Positions 24,190-33,299 of a DNA stretch of 64,000 nucleotides are shown one piece after another. This DNA is from an uncultured Lentisphaerota bacterium (GTDB lineage: Bacteria; Verrucomicrobiota; Kiritimatiellia; CAIQIC01): positions 1 to 64,000 of the forward strand of contig CAIWHP010000141.1 of NCBI GenBank assembly GCA_903912445.1. Direction: 5' to 3'. Each line of letters begins with the position of its first letter. Position 1 is the stretch's first letter. Both the position numbers and the translations under genes were made by a program. A model generated the notes under the pieces. It made no database searches and was not told the DNA's origin. It was given only the letters and a program-made list of their open reading frames with translations.

Positions 24190-25179
24190 ATGAAGAAATT
24201 GATTTTGGCGGTAATGGCAGCCGGCGCGCTGGCCTGCGGTGCCGCCCGCGCGGTCGAGGCGGGCAACCTGGACGCGGACATCCACGCGGCGTTCAGCAAG
24301 CTGCAATCCATGAGCGAGGGCTATTACACGCAGGACGAATGGAACAGCCTGACGCAGCAGATGGACGCGATCGCCAAGCGCGCCGAGGGTGCGCAGGCCT
24401 GGGACCAGCTCGTCGAGATGAACCGCGTCAAGGCGATGGCACTCGGCCAGATGCGGCGCGACCCGCAAGGGGCGCTCGCGGTGCTGCGCGGCACGCTGGA
24501 CAAATTCGGCGCGAAATGCCCGGCCCGGATGGGCCGCTTCTATGCCATGCTCGCGGAGAACAACGCGCAGCTCGGCCAAGAGGAAGAGATCACCAAGCTC
24601 ATCAAGGAATTCGAGCAGAGCCCGTACTATAATGCCGAGCACTATGCCTTTTCCGGCGGACAGGGCCGCCTGGAGGAACTGACCATCACGCGCCCGGCCG
24701 CGAAGGGCGCCTCCTCGATCATCGTCACGATGATGGAGCGCGCACGCCGCAAGGCCGCGTTCGGACCCGGCAAGGCGCTGCCCGATGTCGCCTGCACCGA
24801 CCTGCAAGGCCGCAGCTTCAAGCTTTCCGACCTGCGCGGAAAAGTCGTCGTCGTGGACTTCTTCGCGCGGGGCTTCACCCTTTATCCGCGCACGCTCAAG
24901 CAGCTGTCCACCGCCTATCGTCTGCACCAGAAGGACGGGCTGGAAATCGTCAGCTTCAACATGGATCTCGCCACCAAGCCGGAGGAACTGTCCGCGTTTG
25001 CGCAGGCGCACGGGATGAACTGGGTCATCGTCCCCAACCAAGAAGAGCTGACGCGCAAGCTCGCCGGTTTCGGCGATACCGCGCTGTTCCTGCTCAGCCG
25101 CAACGGTGTCATTGCCGCGCGCGACATGGGCGAGGCCAATCTCCTCCAGTCCATCAAGGACGCGCTCGGCGTACGCTGA
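24190..25179 (+). CDS. secreted TlpA-like thioredoxin-fold protein without active-site Cys
   Basis: A 329-residue exported protein. It has a signal peptide (KKLILAVMAAGALACGAARA), an alpha-helical middle that looks like TPR repeats (residues 45-150), and a thioredoxin-fold domain from about residue 193 (GKALPDVACTDLQGRSFKLSDLRGK). Where TlpA/ResA proteins have FWATWCGPC, this reads VVVDFFARGFTLYPRTL, with no cysteine at either position, so it is probably not a disulfide oxidoreductase. VIVPNQEELTRKLAGFGDTALFLL is the cis-Pro region equivalent, but lacks the usual cis-Pro. AAAGG precedes the ATG. The role is unknown; a structural or binding function is likely. Confidence 0.82.
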   Translation: MKKLILAVMAAGALACGAARAVEAGNLDADIHAAFSKLQSMSEGYYTQDEWNSLTQQMDAIAKRAEGAQAWDQLVEMNRVKAMALGQMRRDPQGALAVLRGTLDKFGAKCPARMGRFYAMLAENNAQLGQEEEITKLIKEFEQSPYYNAEHYAFSGGQGRLEELTITRPAAKGASSIIVTMMERARRKAAFGPGKALPDVACTDLQGRSFKLSDLRGKVVVVDFFARGFTLYPRTLKQLSTAYRLHQKDGLEIVSFNMDLATKPEELSAFAQAHGMNWVIVPNQEELTRKLAGFGDTALFLLSRNGVIAARDMGEANLLQSIKDALGVR

Positions 25180-25305
25180 GCCCGCGCTGCGAAATACCGG
25201 CCGCAAGCTGCGACCGGCATCCGGACCGGGTTGGTCCAAAGCCTGCAAAAGCTTTTGGCTGCTTTTTCCATTCCCCTTTCAGCGGTTTGCTTCTACTCTG
25301 CGGCC

Positions 25306-25893
25306 ATGCCATCGCCTGTGGGACATAGCTGTCTGGGCCTGACGCTCGGCGTCGCCCTGCTGTTGCCGCGCTTCCGCGCGGCGGAGTGGCGCGCGGTGTT
25401 GCGCGAAAACCGCGGCGCGCTGCTCGCGGTTCTTCTTGCCGCGAATGCGTGCGACTTCGATTATTTGCCGGGCCTGTTCATCGGCGCGCCGAATTTGTTG
25501 CACCGCTGGCTCGGCCACTCGGCGGCGTGGGCGGCGCTCGCGGGCTTCACGCTCTGGCTGGTCTGGCGCCGCGCCGCGCCCAGGCTGCCGCGCTGGGCGC
25601 TGCCGGCGCTGCTCGCCGCCGCGCTCAGCCATATCGTCGCCGACTACTCCGACGAGGACACCCGGGCGCCGTTCGGCATCCTCGCGCTCTGGCCGTTCTA
25701 CGACGGCTTTCTGCTTTCGTCCCATCCGGTCTTCTTGAGCCTGCACAAAGCTTCGCTCGCGGCGGCGTTGTCGTGGCACAACGTCCGCGCCGTCATCCAC
25801 GAGGCGCTGGTCACGCTGCCGGCGCTGCTCGCCGTTGTGTTTTACAAACTGCGCCCGATGCGGCATGATGCCGCCCCGACAGGGTCGCCATGA
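25306..25893 (+). CDS. membrane metal-dependent hydrolase family protein (YdjM-like)
   Basis: A 195-residue inner-membrane protein. The N-terminus MPSPVGHSCLGLTLGVALLL resembles the YdjM/LexA-binding membrane hydrolase family, with a His after PSPVGH. Later polar residues in the membrane, ANACDFDYLPGLF, HRWLGHSAAW and ALSHIVADYSDEDTR, are the family's metal-binding-type clusters. About four hydrophobic helices. I chose the ATG at 25306 because it begins this motif; the upstream reading from 25231 is unlikely. The stop codon overlaps lpxI by ATGA, so it probably belongs to the lipid A operon, though its own substrate is unknown. Confidence 0.75.
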   Translation: MPSPVGHSCLGLTLGVALLLPRFRAAEWRAVLRENRGALLAVLLAANACDFDYLPGLFIGAPNLLHRWLGHSAAWAALAGFTLWLVWRRAAPRLPRWALPALLAAALSHIVADYSDEDTRAPFGILALWPFYDGFLLSSHPVFLSLHKASLAAALSWHNVRAVIHEALVTLPALLAVVFYKLRPMRHDAAPTGSP

Positions 25894-26726
25894 ATTCCGA
25901 CATTCCAGAAAAGCTCGGCATCATCGCCGGCAAGGGCAACTACCCGCTGCTGCTGGCGGAGTCTGCGCGCCAGCAGGGCGTGCGCGAGATTTTCGCGCTC
26001 GCCTTCCACGGCGAGACCGAGCGCCGCATCGCGCGGCTCGCCGACCGCGTCGTGTGGGTGCGGCTCGGCCAGCTCGGCGCGGCCTACGCGGCGCTGCAGG
26101 CGAGCGGTATCCCGCACTTCGTCATGGCCGGGCAGATCACGCCGACCTCGCTGTTCAACATGCGCATGGACCGCGAACTGCTCGCCCTGCTCGGCCGCCT
26201 GCGCGAGCGCAACGCCCATTCGATTTTCGGCGCGCTGACCGCAGAGCTCGGCCAGCGCGGCATCGAGCTGCTGCCCGCGAGCTGTTTCATGGAGGCGCAC
26301 ATGGCGGAGCCCGGCGTCTTGACCGCGCGCGCGCCGACCCCGGCGCAGAGCGCCGACATCGAGCTCGGTCTCACCGTGGCCAAGACCACAAGCGGCCTCG
26401 AGATCGGCCAGACCGTGGCGCTCAAGGACGGCACCATCCTCGCCGTCGAGGCCTTCGAAGGCACCGATGCCACCATCCTGCGCGCTGGCGCACTCGGCGG
26501 ACCGGGCGTGGTCGTGGTCAAAGTTTCCAAGCGCGGCCATGACGTCCGCTTCGACCTGCCGGTGGTCGGTGAGCGGACGCTCAAGTCCCTCCGGAAGGCC
26601 AAGGCCGCCGTGCTCGCGGTCGAGGCGCGCCGGACCATTTTGCTCGATCGCAACGCCGTCCTCGCGCAGGCCGCACGGCAGGGCCTGTGCATCGTCGGTA
26701 TCGAATCCCTGGAGAACCGCACGTGA
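25890..26726 (+). CDS. lpxI: UDP-2,3-diacylglucosamine pyrophosphatase LpxI
   Basis: A 278-residue enzyme of lipid A synthesis that cleaves UDP-2,3-diacylglucosamine to lipid X and UMP. It replaces LpxH in many bacteria. The DUF1009/LpxI signatures are present: LGIIAGKGNYPLLLAESA near the N-terminus, GQTVALKDGTILAVEAFEGTDATI in the middle, and VVVKVSKRGHDVRFDLPVVGERT near the C-terminus. It overlaps the previous gene by ATGA and the next gene by GTGA, giving a coupled chain to lpxB. Together with lpxB this shows an outer membrane with lipid A. Confidence 0.96.
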   Translation: MNSDIPEKLGIIAGKGNYPLLLAESARQQGVREIFALAFHGETERRIARLADRVVWVRLGQLGAAYAALQASGIPHFVMAGQITPTSLFNMRMDRELLALLGRLRERNAHSIFGALTAELGQRGIELLPASCFMEAHMAEPGVLTARAPTPAQSADIELGLTVAKTTSGLEIGQTVALKDGTILAVEAFEGTDATILRAGALGGPGVVVVKVSKRGHDVRFDLPVVGERTLKSLRKAKAAVLAVEARRTILLDRNAVLAQAARQGLCIVGIESLENRT

Positions 26727-27709
26727 TCTTTGGAAGTTCCAAACCCGCACCGCCCGCCACCGTGGCCAGCCGCGTCAAGGTCGGCGTCATCGGCGTCGGC
26801 GCGCTCGGCCAGCACCATGCGCGGATTTATTCCGAGCTGCCGGAGGCGCAGCTGATGGGTGTCTACGATGTGGACGCCCACCGCGCGGCGGGCATTGCCA
26901 AGAAGCACGGCGTCGCCGTGTTCCCCACCCTGGAAAGCGTCGTCGCGCAGTGCGAGGCCGTCAGCGTCGTCGTGCCCACCGACCGCCATCGCGAAGTCGC
27001 GGGGCTGCTGTTGAAGCACGGTCTGCACCTGCTCGTGGAAAAGCCCATCGCTGCCACGACGACCGAGGCCGAGCAGCTGGTCCAGCTGGCGGACGCGAAA
27101 CACCTGATCCTGCAGGTGGGGCACGTCGAGCGCTTCAACCCGGTGCTCGGTTTTCTCGACAGCCTGCAGAAGCCGCCGCGTTTCATCGAGGCGCACCGGT
27201 TGGCCCCCTACCCGCCGCAGCGCGAAGGTCTGCCGCCGCGCGGCACGGAGGTCAGCGTCGTCCTCGACCTGATGATCCATGACCTCGAAGTGATCCTGCA
27301 TCTCGTCCGCTCGCCGGTGAAGTCCATCCACGCCGTCGGCATCCCGGTGCTGAGCACGACGGAGGATATCGCCAACGTCCGGCTCCTCTTCGAGAACGGC
27401 TGCGTCGCGAACATCACCGCCAGCCGGATCAGCCCCGAGAAGCTGCGGAAGATCCGCACGTTCTTCCCCGACTGCTACGTCTCGCTGGACTACCAGGAGC
27501 AGAGCGGCGAAATCTACCGCAAGGACGGCGCCACCATCACGCGCGAGAAGCTGGCCATCGAGCGCGGCGAGCCGCTCGCCAACGAGCTGCGCGCGTTCGT
27601 CCGCTGCGTAGCGCAGCGCGGCCAGCCGGTGGTCAGCGGCGCGCACGCCGCCGAGGCGCTCAAGCTCGCCGTCGCCATCGTGCACCGCATCCGCGAGGGC
27701 GCGTCGTGA
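26723..27709 (+). CDS. Gfo/Idh/MocA-family oxidoreductase
   Basis: A 328-residue NAD(P)-dependent sugar dehydrogenase of the glucose-fructose oxidoreductase family. The Rossmann motif is VGVIGVGALGQHHARIY, with LLVEKPIA (the conserved EKP) and VGHVERFNP downstream. I chose the GTG at 26723 because GGAG lies 9 bases upstream and it overlaps the lpxI stop codon by GTGA. Its place between lpxI and lpxB suggests a role in making or altering a sugar nucleotide for lipid A; this is context, not proof. It overlaps lpxB by 4 bases. Confidence 0.9.
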   Translation: MIFGSSKPAPPATVASRVKVGVIGVGALGQHHARIYSELPEAQLMGVYDVDAHRAAGIAKKHGVAVFPTLESVVAQCEAVSVVVPTDRHREVAGLLLKHGLHLLVEKPIAATTTEAEQLVQLADAKHLILQVGHVERFNPVLGFLDSLQKPPRFIEAHRLAPYPPQREGLPPRGTEVSVVLDLMIHDLEVILHLVRSPVKSIHAVGIPVLSTTEDIANVRLLFENGCVANITASRISPEKLRKIRTFFPDCYVSLDYQEQSGEIYRKDGATITREKLAIERGEPLANELRAFVRCVAQRGQPVVSGAHAAEALKLAVAIVHRIREGAS

Positions 27710-28842
27710 GCCGCTCGGTGCTGGTGATCGCCGGGGAGGTCTCCGGCGACCAGCGCGCCGCCGAAGTCATCCGCGCGGTCCGTGCCCGCAACCCCGCCGT
27801 ACACTTCTGGGGCATCGGCGGCCCCGAGATGCGCGCCGCCGGCGCCACGACGCGCCACGACATCCGCGAGATGGCCGTCATGGGGCTCGTCGAAGTCTTG
27901 CGCCGCTACGCGTTCTTCCGCCGCGTCTTCAACGAAATGATCGCCGCCGCCGAGGCCGGGCGGCCCGACGCCGTGCTGCTGGTGGACTACCCCGGCTTCA
28001 ACCTCCGCTTCGCCGCGCAGATGAAGCGGCGCGGCATCAAGGTGCTCTACTACATCTGCCCGCAGGTCTGGGCGTGGCATCGCTCGCGCATCCCCAAGAT
28101 GGCGCAGATCGTGGACCGCCTGCTGGCGATCTTCCCGTTCGAGCCGAAAGTTTTTGAAGGCACCAAGCTTAAGGTGGATTTCGTCGGGCACCCGCTCGTG
28201 GACGCGGCGCAGGCCGCGCGCGCGGCGCCGCCGCAACCGTTGCCGTGGCAGGGCGGGCCCAAGATCGCGCTGCTGCCCGGCAGCCGCCGGCAGGAAATCG
28301 AGCGCATCCTCCCCTCCCTCTTGCAGGCTGCGGTGCTCGTCCAGGAGCAAATCCCCGACGCCAGCTTCATTCTCGCCGCGCCCTCGGAAACCGTCGCAAA
28401 AATCGTGCGCGCCACGCTCGCCAAGCTCGACGCCGGCCCGGCGCGCTGCGCACTCGTCGTGGATAAAACGCGCGAGGTCTTGCGGCAGGCGCGCGCCGCG
28501 CTCGTCGCCTCCGGCACCGCCACGCTCGAGACCGCGTTGATGGGCTGCCCGATGCTCGTCGTCTATCGCACCTCGCTGCCGACCTATCTGATCGGCCGTC
28601 AGCTGATCAGCGTCAGCCACATCGGCATGGTCAACCTGATTGCCGGCCGGACCCTCTGCCCGGAGTTCATCCAGCACGACGCCACGCCGGAAAAACTGGC
28701 CGCCGGGCTGCTGCCGCTGCTGGGCGACACGCCGGAACGTGCCGCGCAACTCGCGGGCCTCGCCGAAGTCGCCGTCAGGCTGGGCGCGCCCGGCGCCGCC
28801 ACCCGCGCCGCTGACCTGCTCCTCGCCGAACTTGGCGCGTGA
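27706..28842 (+). CDS. lpxB: lipid-A-disaccharide synthase
   Basis: A 378-residue GT19 glycosyltransferase that joins lipid X and UDP-diacylglucosamine into the lipid A disaccharide. It has the family start VLVIAGEVSGDQRAAEV, GIGGPEMRAAG, VMGLVEVLRRY, VDYPGFNLRFA, YYICPQVWAWH, VDFVGHPLVDA and LLPGSRRQEIERI, all typical. The GTG start at 27706 overlaps the preceding stop codon by GTGA. It is the last gene of the coupled set from 25306. Length and motifs are normal, so it should be functional. A long non-coding stretch follows. Confidence 0.97.
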   Translation: MSRSVLVIAGEVSGDQRAAEVIRAVRARNPAVHFWGIGGPEMRAAGATTRHDIREMAVMGLVEVLRRYAFFRRVFNEMIAAAEAGRPDAVLLVDYPGFNLRFAAQMKRRGIKVLYYICPQVWAWHRSRIPKMAQIVDRLLAIFPFEPKVFEGTKLKVDFVGHPLVDAAQAARAAPPQPLPWQGGPKIALLPGSRRQEIERILPSLLQAAVLVQEQIPDASFILAAPSETVAKIVRATLAKLDAGPARCALVVDKTREVLRQARAALVASGTATLETALMGCPMLVVYRTSLPTYLIGRQLISVSHIGMVNLIAGRTLCPEFIQHDATPEKLAAGLLPLLGDTPERAAQLAGLAEVAVRLGAPGAATRAADLLLAELGA

Positions 28843-29448
28843 GTTTCTCCCGAGGGATAGACACTACCGCCCAAACCGTGCAAGGGCAGCGGAAGAAGTT
28901 GATCCATAGATTTCACGGATTACACAGACGGAAGACGGATGCGGGAGGTCGCCGAACAGAACCTCACGCGAACTTGTCCGCCGCAGGCGGAGCGTGAAGA
29001 CTACTATCCGGAAGTTATTTACAAAATCATGACGGAGCAACTTGCGGGCGTGAATTTCGTCTGCATGATTTTGTTCTCATGATTTTGTGAACCGCTGCTG
29101 TAGCGGCGGTCTGTGCACCTGGTGCGGGCACCGGGCCTGCCTTGGCGGCGACGCGGCGGGCTGCGCGCGAGCCGTTCGCGGCGGGTCGGGAACGGCGCAG
29201 GTCGAGGGCGCGGCATGGGAGGCGGGCTGGCGACCCCTGCCGGCTTGCCAGGCAGGTGAAGAAGTTCTGTGGCCAGGCGGCGCTCGCACAGACGACAGAA
29301 GCACTAATCGCAGAACCATTGCGATGAACAGTTAATCACTGCATACAAGAAAGTTACAAGGATGCTGCCGACCATGATTCTGTCGAAGAAAAGGCCAAGG
29401 GGCGCGCGGGCACTGTGCGGTGGGCAGGGAACTGCCCCAGCCGGCGGA
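28843..29448. other. 606-base region without a recognised gene
   Basis: Between lpxB and an opposing gene. It holds a CATGATTTTGT repeat set (29021-29091) and a GC-rich stretch (29090-29280). Small ORFs here lack homology-like features or good start sites. It may be the remnant of an inserted element. I see no RNA gene. Confidence 0.6.
29021..29091. repeat. CATGATTTTGT inverted and direct repeats
   Basis: ACAAAATCATGA at 29021-29032 is the inverse of TCATGATTTTGT at 29078-29089, and a direct copy GCATGATTTTGT lies at 29063-29074. The AT-rich motif stands out from its GC-rich surroundings. Confidence 0.65.
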
Positions 29449-30291
29449 TCAGGTGGCCTGCGCGGCCTCGGCGAGCGTCTTGCGGATGTGGGCGAGCGCT
29501 TTGTCGTAGTCGGGTGCGCTGACGAGATAGAAGTGACACGCGCGGCCGGTTAGAGCCGCGACTTCGGACTGCAGGATCTGGTCGAAGGGATTGAGCACGG
29601 CAATGAGCAGGTCGGGACCGAGCACGTCAAAGACGATCGCGCCCCAATGGCTCATGAGCCCGATCGGCAGGAGGGCATGCACACTGTGCGGGATTTCAAA
29701 GTTGGCCAACGCGATGATAGGCAGGCCGGAATCCTTGGCCAGACGGACCATGACCTTGTCGAGGTTCTTGAAGCTCCGGTCATGCAGCGCATGCAGGACG
29801 GTGACGGGCACATCGGATTTACGCGCCGACACGTCGGTGAGGTCCTGGACGACGCGGGCGTAATCCTCCTGCGCGAGCTCGCCGCCCTGGAAGAGGCGCC
29901 AAGCGAGGACCAGTTCGGCCTGGATATCGGCCTTGCCGCGGATGATGGACGGCGCGGGTTCGGCGCCCGGTGTCACGACCTCGCCGGGCCGCAGGAGGGG
30001 TTCGAGTTGGGCGGCGTAGGCGGCCAGTTCGGGGATATCCGCGACATGGGTGGCAAGCTTGTCATGCAGCGCCGCGGCGATGCCGCGTTCGTCTTCCTTG
30101 AGCAGCACGCGCACCAACCGGTCGAGATAATGGGTGGCGCGCTCCACATCGCCCAGGTTGAGGTGGGCCTCGAAGAGCGACTCGAGGGCGAGCATATCCT
30201 CCGGCATCACTTCCAGCAACTTCTGGAAGGCGGTGGTGGCGTCGGCCCACTCGTCGTGCGGCGTTCCCTGCGCTGTTTTGTCGGTATCCAT
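29449..30291 (-). CDS. hypothetical protein with MshEN/GspE-N-like domain
   Basis: A 280-residue cytoplasmic protein. Residues 1-90 look like TPR helices (AFQKLLEVMPEDMLALESLFEAHLNLGDVERA). The C-terminal 100 residues (LAKDSGLPIIALANFEIPHSVHALLPIGLMS, then VLGPDLLIAVLNPFDQILQ) resemble the N-terminal domain of GspE/MshE ATPases, which in some members binds cyclic di-GMP. The ATG at 30291 begins MDTDKTAQG. It is transcribed divergently from gspE, whose own N-terminus has the same domain type, so it may regulate or scaffold that secretion or pilus machine. This is an inference from fold resemblance and position. Confidence 0.65.
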   Translation of the reverse strand: MDTDKTAQGTPHDEWADATTAFQKLLEVMPEDMLALESLFEAHLNLGDVERATHYLDRLVRVLLKEDERGIAAALHDKLATHVADIPELAAYAAQLEPLLRPGEVVTPGAEPAPSIIRGKADIQAELVLAWRLFQGGELAQEDYARVVQDLTDVSARKSDVPVTVLHALHDRSFKNLDKVMVRLAKDSGLPIIALANFEIPHSVHALLPIGLMSHWGAIVFDVLGPDLLIAVLNPFDQILQSEVAALTGRACHFYLVSAPDYDKALAHIRKTLAEAAQAT

Positions 30292-30405
30292 ACGCTGTCC
30301 CAACGGCGACCATAGCAGATTGTCCGCTGGGATTGAAGCAAATCGCAAGCCAAGCTGCCAGAGGCGTGACGGCTGGCATTAATCGTGCTAATATTACCTC
30401 GGAAT

Positions 30406-32118
30406 ATGGAAACAGAAGCATCCAGCAGCAAACTTTATGAGATCTGCCTGCGGCGGCACGCGGCCAAACCGGAGGCGCTGCTTGAGGCGCAGACGGAAGC
30501 GGAGCGCACCGGGGGGCGGTTTGAGAAGATCCTGCTCGACAAAAATCTCATTTCCGGCACCGATATGGTGCTCGCGCTGGCCGAATACCTGAATATCCCG
30601 CCGATCGAGCTGCAGCATTTCACGCCCGATCCGCAGCTGATGGACCTGGCACCGCGCGATATGCTGCACCGCCACCACCTGCTCCCGCTTTGCCGCTGCG
30701 GGCAGATGCTGACCGTGGCGATGGGCGACCCGTTCGATATCATCGGGATGGTCAGCCTGCACGACCATACGGGGCTGGACATCGTGCCGGTGGTCGCGCC
30801 GGACCGCGAGATCGCCGACCTGCTGCAGCGCTTCACCCGCGAGCCGGCGCAGCACCTCGAGGACATTCTGCGCGACGTGGCGGAGAGCGAGGTCGAGGTC
30901 GGCACCGCGGCGCGCGACGAGACCAGCCTCGAGGAGATGCTCGAAAGCGCCGAGGAGGCGCCGGTCATCCGCATCGTCAACTCGGTCATGGTCGAGGCGC
31001 TGCGCAAGCGCGCGAGCGACATCCACATCGAGCCGATGGAAAAGAATGTGCGGCTGCGCTACCGCATCGACGGCATGCTCTACGAAAGCCCCAGCCCGCC
31101 CAAGCATCTGCAGGCGGCGATCGCCTCGCGCATCAAGATCATGGCCAACCTGAACATCGCCGAGCGCCGCGTGCCGCAGGACGGCCGCTTCAAGATCCGC
31201 GCACTCAACAAGGAAGTGGACGTGCGCGTCAGCATCCTGCCCACGGTGCACGGCGAGAAGATCGTCATGCGCATCCTGGACAAGTCGTCGCTCGCGGCGA
31301 ACCTCGACGCGCTCCAGCTCGACGCCAAGTCGCTCGCCAACCTGCGCTTTTCCCTCGCCCAGCCGCACGGCATGATCCTCGTCACCGGCCCCACCGGCAG
31401 CGGCAAGACGACGACGCTCTACTCCGCGCTCCAGGAGCTCAACCAGCCGGACGTCAACATCATCACCGTGGAAGACCCGGTCGAGTACCAGCTCTTCGGG
31501 ATCAACCAGGTGCAGACGCACGCCGAGATCGGCCTCTCGTTCGCGACCGGCCTGCGCTCGATCCTGCGGCAGGACCCGGACATCGTGCTGATCGGCGAGA
31601 TCCGCGACGGCGACACCGCCTCGATCGCCGTGCAGGCGGCGCTGACCGGCCATCTGGTGCTCTCCACACTGCACACCAACGACGCCGCCGGCGCCATCGC
31701 GCGCATGGTCTACATGGGGATCGAGCCGTTCCTGCTCGCCTCCTCGCTGCTGATGACGCAGGCGCAGCGCCTCTACCGCAAGCTGTGCCCTGCGTGCAAG
31801 CAGGCGCAGAAGATGCCGGAGGAGCTGCTGCTGACCAACCATATCGACCCCGAGCCGTTCCGCGATGTGACCATCTACCAGGCGCGCGGCTGCCCGAAGT
31901 GCAACAACACCGGCTACAAGGGCCGCGCCGCGCTCATGGAAATCCTGATGGTGGACGACCACATCCGCGAGCTGATCCTGAAAAACGCCAACTCCAGCGC
32001 CATCAGCGCACAGTCCGTCAAACAGGGCATGGTGACGCTGCGCGACGCGGGCCTGCGGCGGGTCGCCGCGGGCACGACCACGTTCGAAGAGATCCTGCGC
32101 AGCACCGGAGGAGAATAA
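30406..32118 (+). CDS. gspE: type II secretion / type IV pilus assembly ATPase
   Basis: A 570-residue cytoplasmic hexameric ATPase that powers type II secretion or pilus extension. The N-terminal MshEN-like domain (about residues 25-165) is followed by the catalytic domain with Walker A GPTGSGKTTTL, the Asp box VNIITVEDPVEYQ, Walker B-like IRQDPDIVLIGEIRD (here LRQDPDIVLIGEIRD), a His box, and the zinc motif CPAC...CPKC. The zinc loop and ASDIHIEP are typical of GspE/PilB, not PilT. The ATG at 30406 has no strong Shine-Dalgarno. gspF follows 8 bases after its stop codon. Confidence 0.95.
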   Translation: METEASSSKLYEICLRRHAAKPEALLEAQTEAERTGGRFEKILLDKNLISGTDMVLALAEYLNIPPIELQHFTPDPQLMDLAPRDMLHRHHLLPLCRCGQMLTVAMGDPFDIIGMVSLHDHTGLDIVPVVAPDREIADLLQRFTREPAQHLEDILRDVAESEVEVGTAARDETSLEEMLESAEEAPVIRIVNSVMVEALRKRASDIHIEPMEKNVRLRYRIDGMLYESPSPPKHLQAAIASRIKIMANLNIAERRVPQDGRFKIRALNKEVDVRVSILPTVHGEKIVMRILDKSSLAANLDALQLDAKSLANLRFSLAQPHGMILVTGPTGSGKTTTLYSALQELNQPDVNIITVEDPVEYQLFGINQVQTHAEIGLSFATGLRSILRQDPDIVLIGEIRDGDTASIAVQAALTGHLVLSTLHTNDAAGAIARMVYMGIEPFLLASSLLMTQAQRLYRKLCPACKQAQKMPEELLLTNHIDPEPFRDVTIYQARGCPKCNNTGYKGRAALMEILMVDDHIRELILKNANSSAISAQSVKQGMVTLRDAGLRRVAAGTTTFEEILRSTGGE

Positions 32119-32126
32119 GGAGTCCC

Positions 32127-33266
32127 ATGGCCATCCTCTCGCCCACCGCCCCGCCCCGCACGTCCGCCGCACCGACCGGCGCGCGCAGCGCCGCCGCCCT
32201 GCGGCTGGCCAAGATCCCCGGCGCACGCAAGATCGTGCTCAAGGAACTCGCGCCGTTCACGCGCCAGCTCGGCGCGATGCTCAACGCCGGCATGCCCCTG
32301 GTGCAGGTGCTCTCCGCGCTCGAAGACCAGACCAACGACAAGGCCTTCAAGCACGTCATCGCCGGCCTGCGCGCCTCCATCGAGGGCGGTTCCATGTTCT
32401 CGGAGGCGCTGACCCACTACCCCTCCGTCTTCAACGACCTCTATATCGGCCTCATCCGCGCCGGCGAAAGCGGCGGCATTCTCACCGAGACCGCCGAGCA
32501 GATCGCCACCTTCCTCGAAGCCAGCGCCAAGCTGCGGCGCAAGGTGAAATCCGCCATGATGTATCCGATCATCATCTTGGTCATGGCCACCATCCTCGCC
32601 ACCGGGATGATCACCTTCATCGTGCCGGTCTTCGCCGGCATCTACAAGGATTTCGGCGGCCAGCTGCCCGGCCCGACGCGCTTCCTCATGGCCATCAGCG
32701 ACCTCCTGCGCAGCAACGGCATCATCGTCATCGTCGTCATCTCCCTGCTGGTCGCGGGCTTCCAGCGCTACCGCAAGACCCCCGCCGGCGCCTACCAGTG
32801 GGACCGCTTCTGCCTCTCCTTCCCCATCATCGGCGTCCTTGCCCGCAAGATCGCCGTCGGCCGCTTCGCCTCGACCTTCGCGCAGCTCATCCGCTCCGGC
32901 GTGCCGATCCTGCGCGCGCTGGAGATCGTCGCCGCCGCCACCGGCAACCTTGTCCTCGGCAAGGTCCTGCTCGACTCACGGGTCGTCGTCGAGCGCGGCG
33001 AGACCCTCTCCTCGGCCCTGCGCCAGAGCCACGAATTTCCGCCCGTCCTCGTCCACATGCTCTCCGCCGGCGAGCGCACCGGCAAGATGGACGAGATGAT
33101 GAAGCGCATCGCCGACTTCTATGAGGACGAGGTCTCCACCCAGCTCAGCGGCCTGACCTCGATGATCGAGCCGCTGCTGATGGTCTTCCTCGGCATCATC
33201 ATCGGCGGCATCGTGCTCTGCATGTTCCTCCCGATCTTCAAGATGCACGAACTGGTCAACTTCTGA
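32127..33266 (+). CDS. gspF: type II secretion / pilus inner-membrane platform protein
   Basis: A 379-residue GspF/PilC-family protein, the inner-membrane platform that connects the ATPase to the pseudopilus. Two T2SSF domains are seen, each starting with FTRQLGAMLNAGMPLVQVLSAL or FASTFAQLIRSGVPILRALEI. Three hydrophobic helices are visible (YPIIILVMATILATGMITFIV, NGIIVIVVISLLVAGF, LLMVFLGIIIGGIVLCMFLPIF). AAGGAG precedes the ATG. It pairs with gspE in one operon, but no pilin, peptidase or secretin gene follows, so the rest of the machine is elsewhere. Confidence 0.95.
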   Translation: MAILSPTAPPRTSAAPTGARSAAALRLAKIPGARKIVLKELAPFTRQLGAMLNAGMPLVQVLSALEDQTNDKAFKHVIAGLRASIEGGSMFSEALTHYPSVFNDLYIGLIRAGESGGILTETAEQIATFLEASAKLRRKVKSAMMYPIIILVMATILATGMITFIVPVFAGIYKDFGGQLPGPTRFLMAISDLLRSNGIIVIVVISLLVAGFQRYRKTPAGAYQWDRFCLSFPIIGVLARKIAVGRFASTFAQLIRSGVPILRALEIVAAATGNLVLGKVLLDSRVVVERGETLSSALRQSHEFPPVLVHMLSAGERTGKMDEMMKRIADFYEDEVSTQLSGLTSMIEPLLMVFLGIIIGGIVLCMFLPIFKMHELVNF

Positions 33267-33299
33267 CCCCGCGCCGGACTACCAAGGAAACGGAACATC

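Noticed and set aside
25231-25305. Upstream extension of the YdjM-like gene
   Set aside because: The family N-terminus begins at the ATG at 25306; the extension has no conserved character.
29087-29335. 82-residue ORF in the gap after lpxB
   Set aside because: Cys-, Gly- and Ala-rich with no ribosome site or domain; most likely chance in GC-rich DNA.
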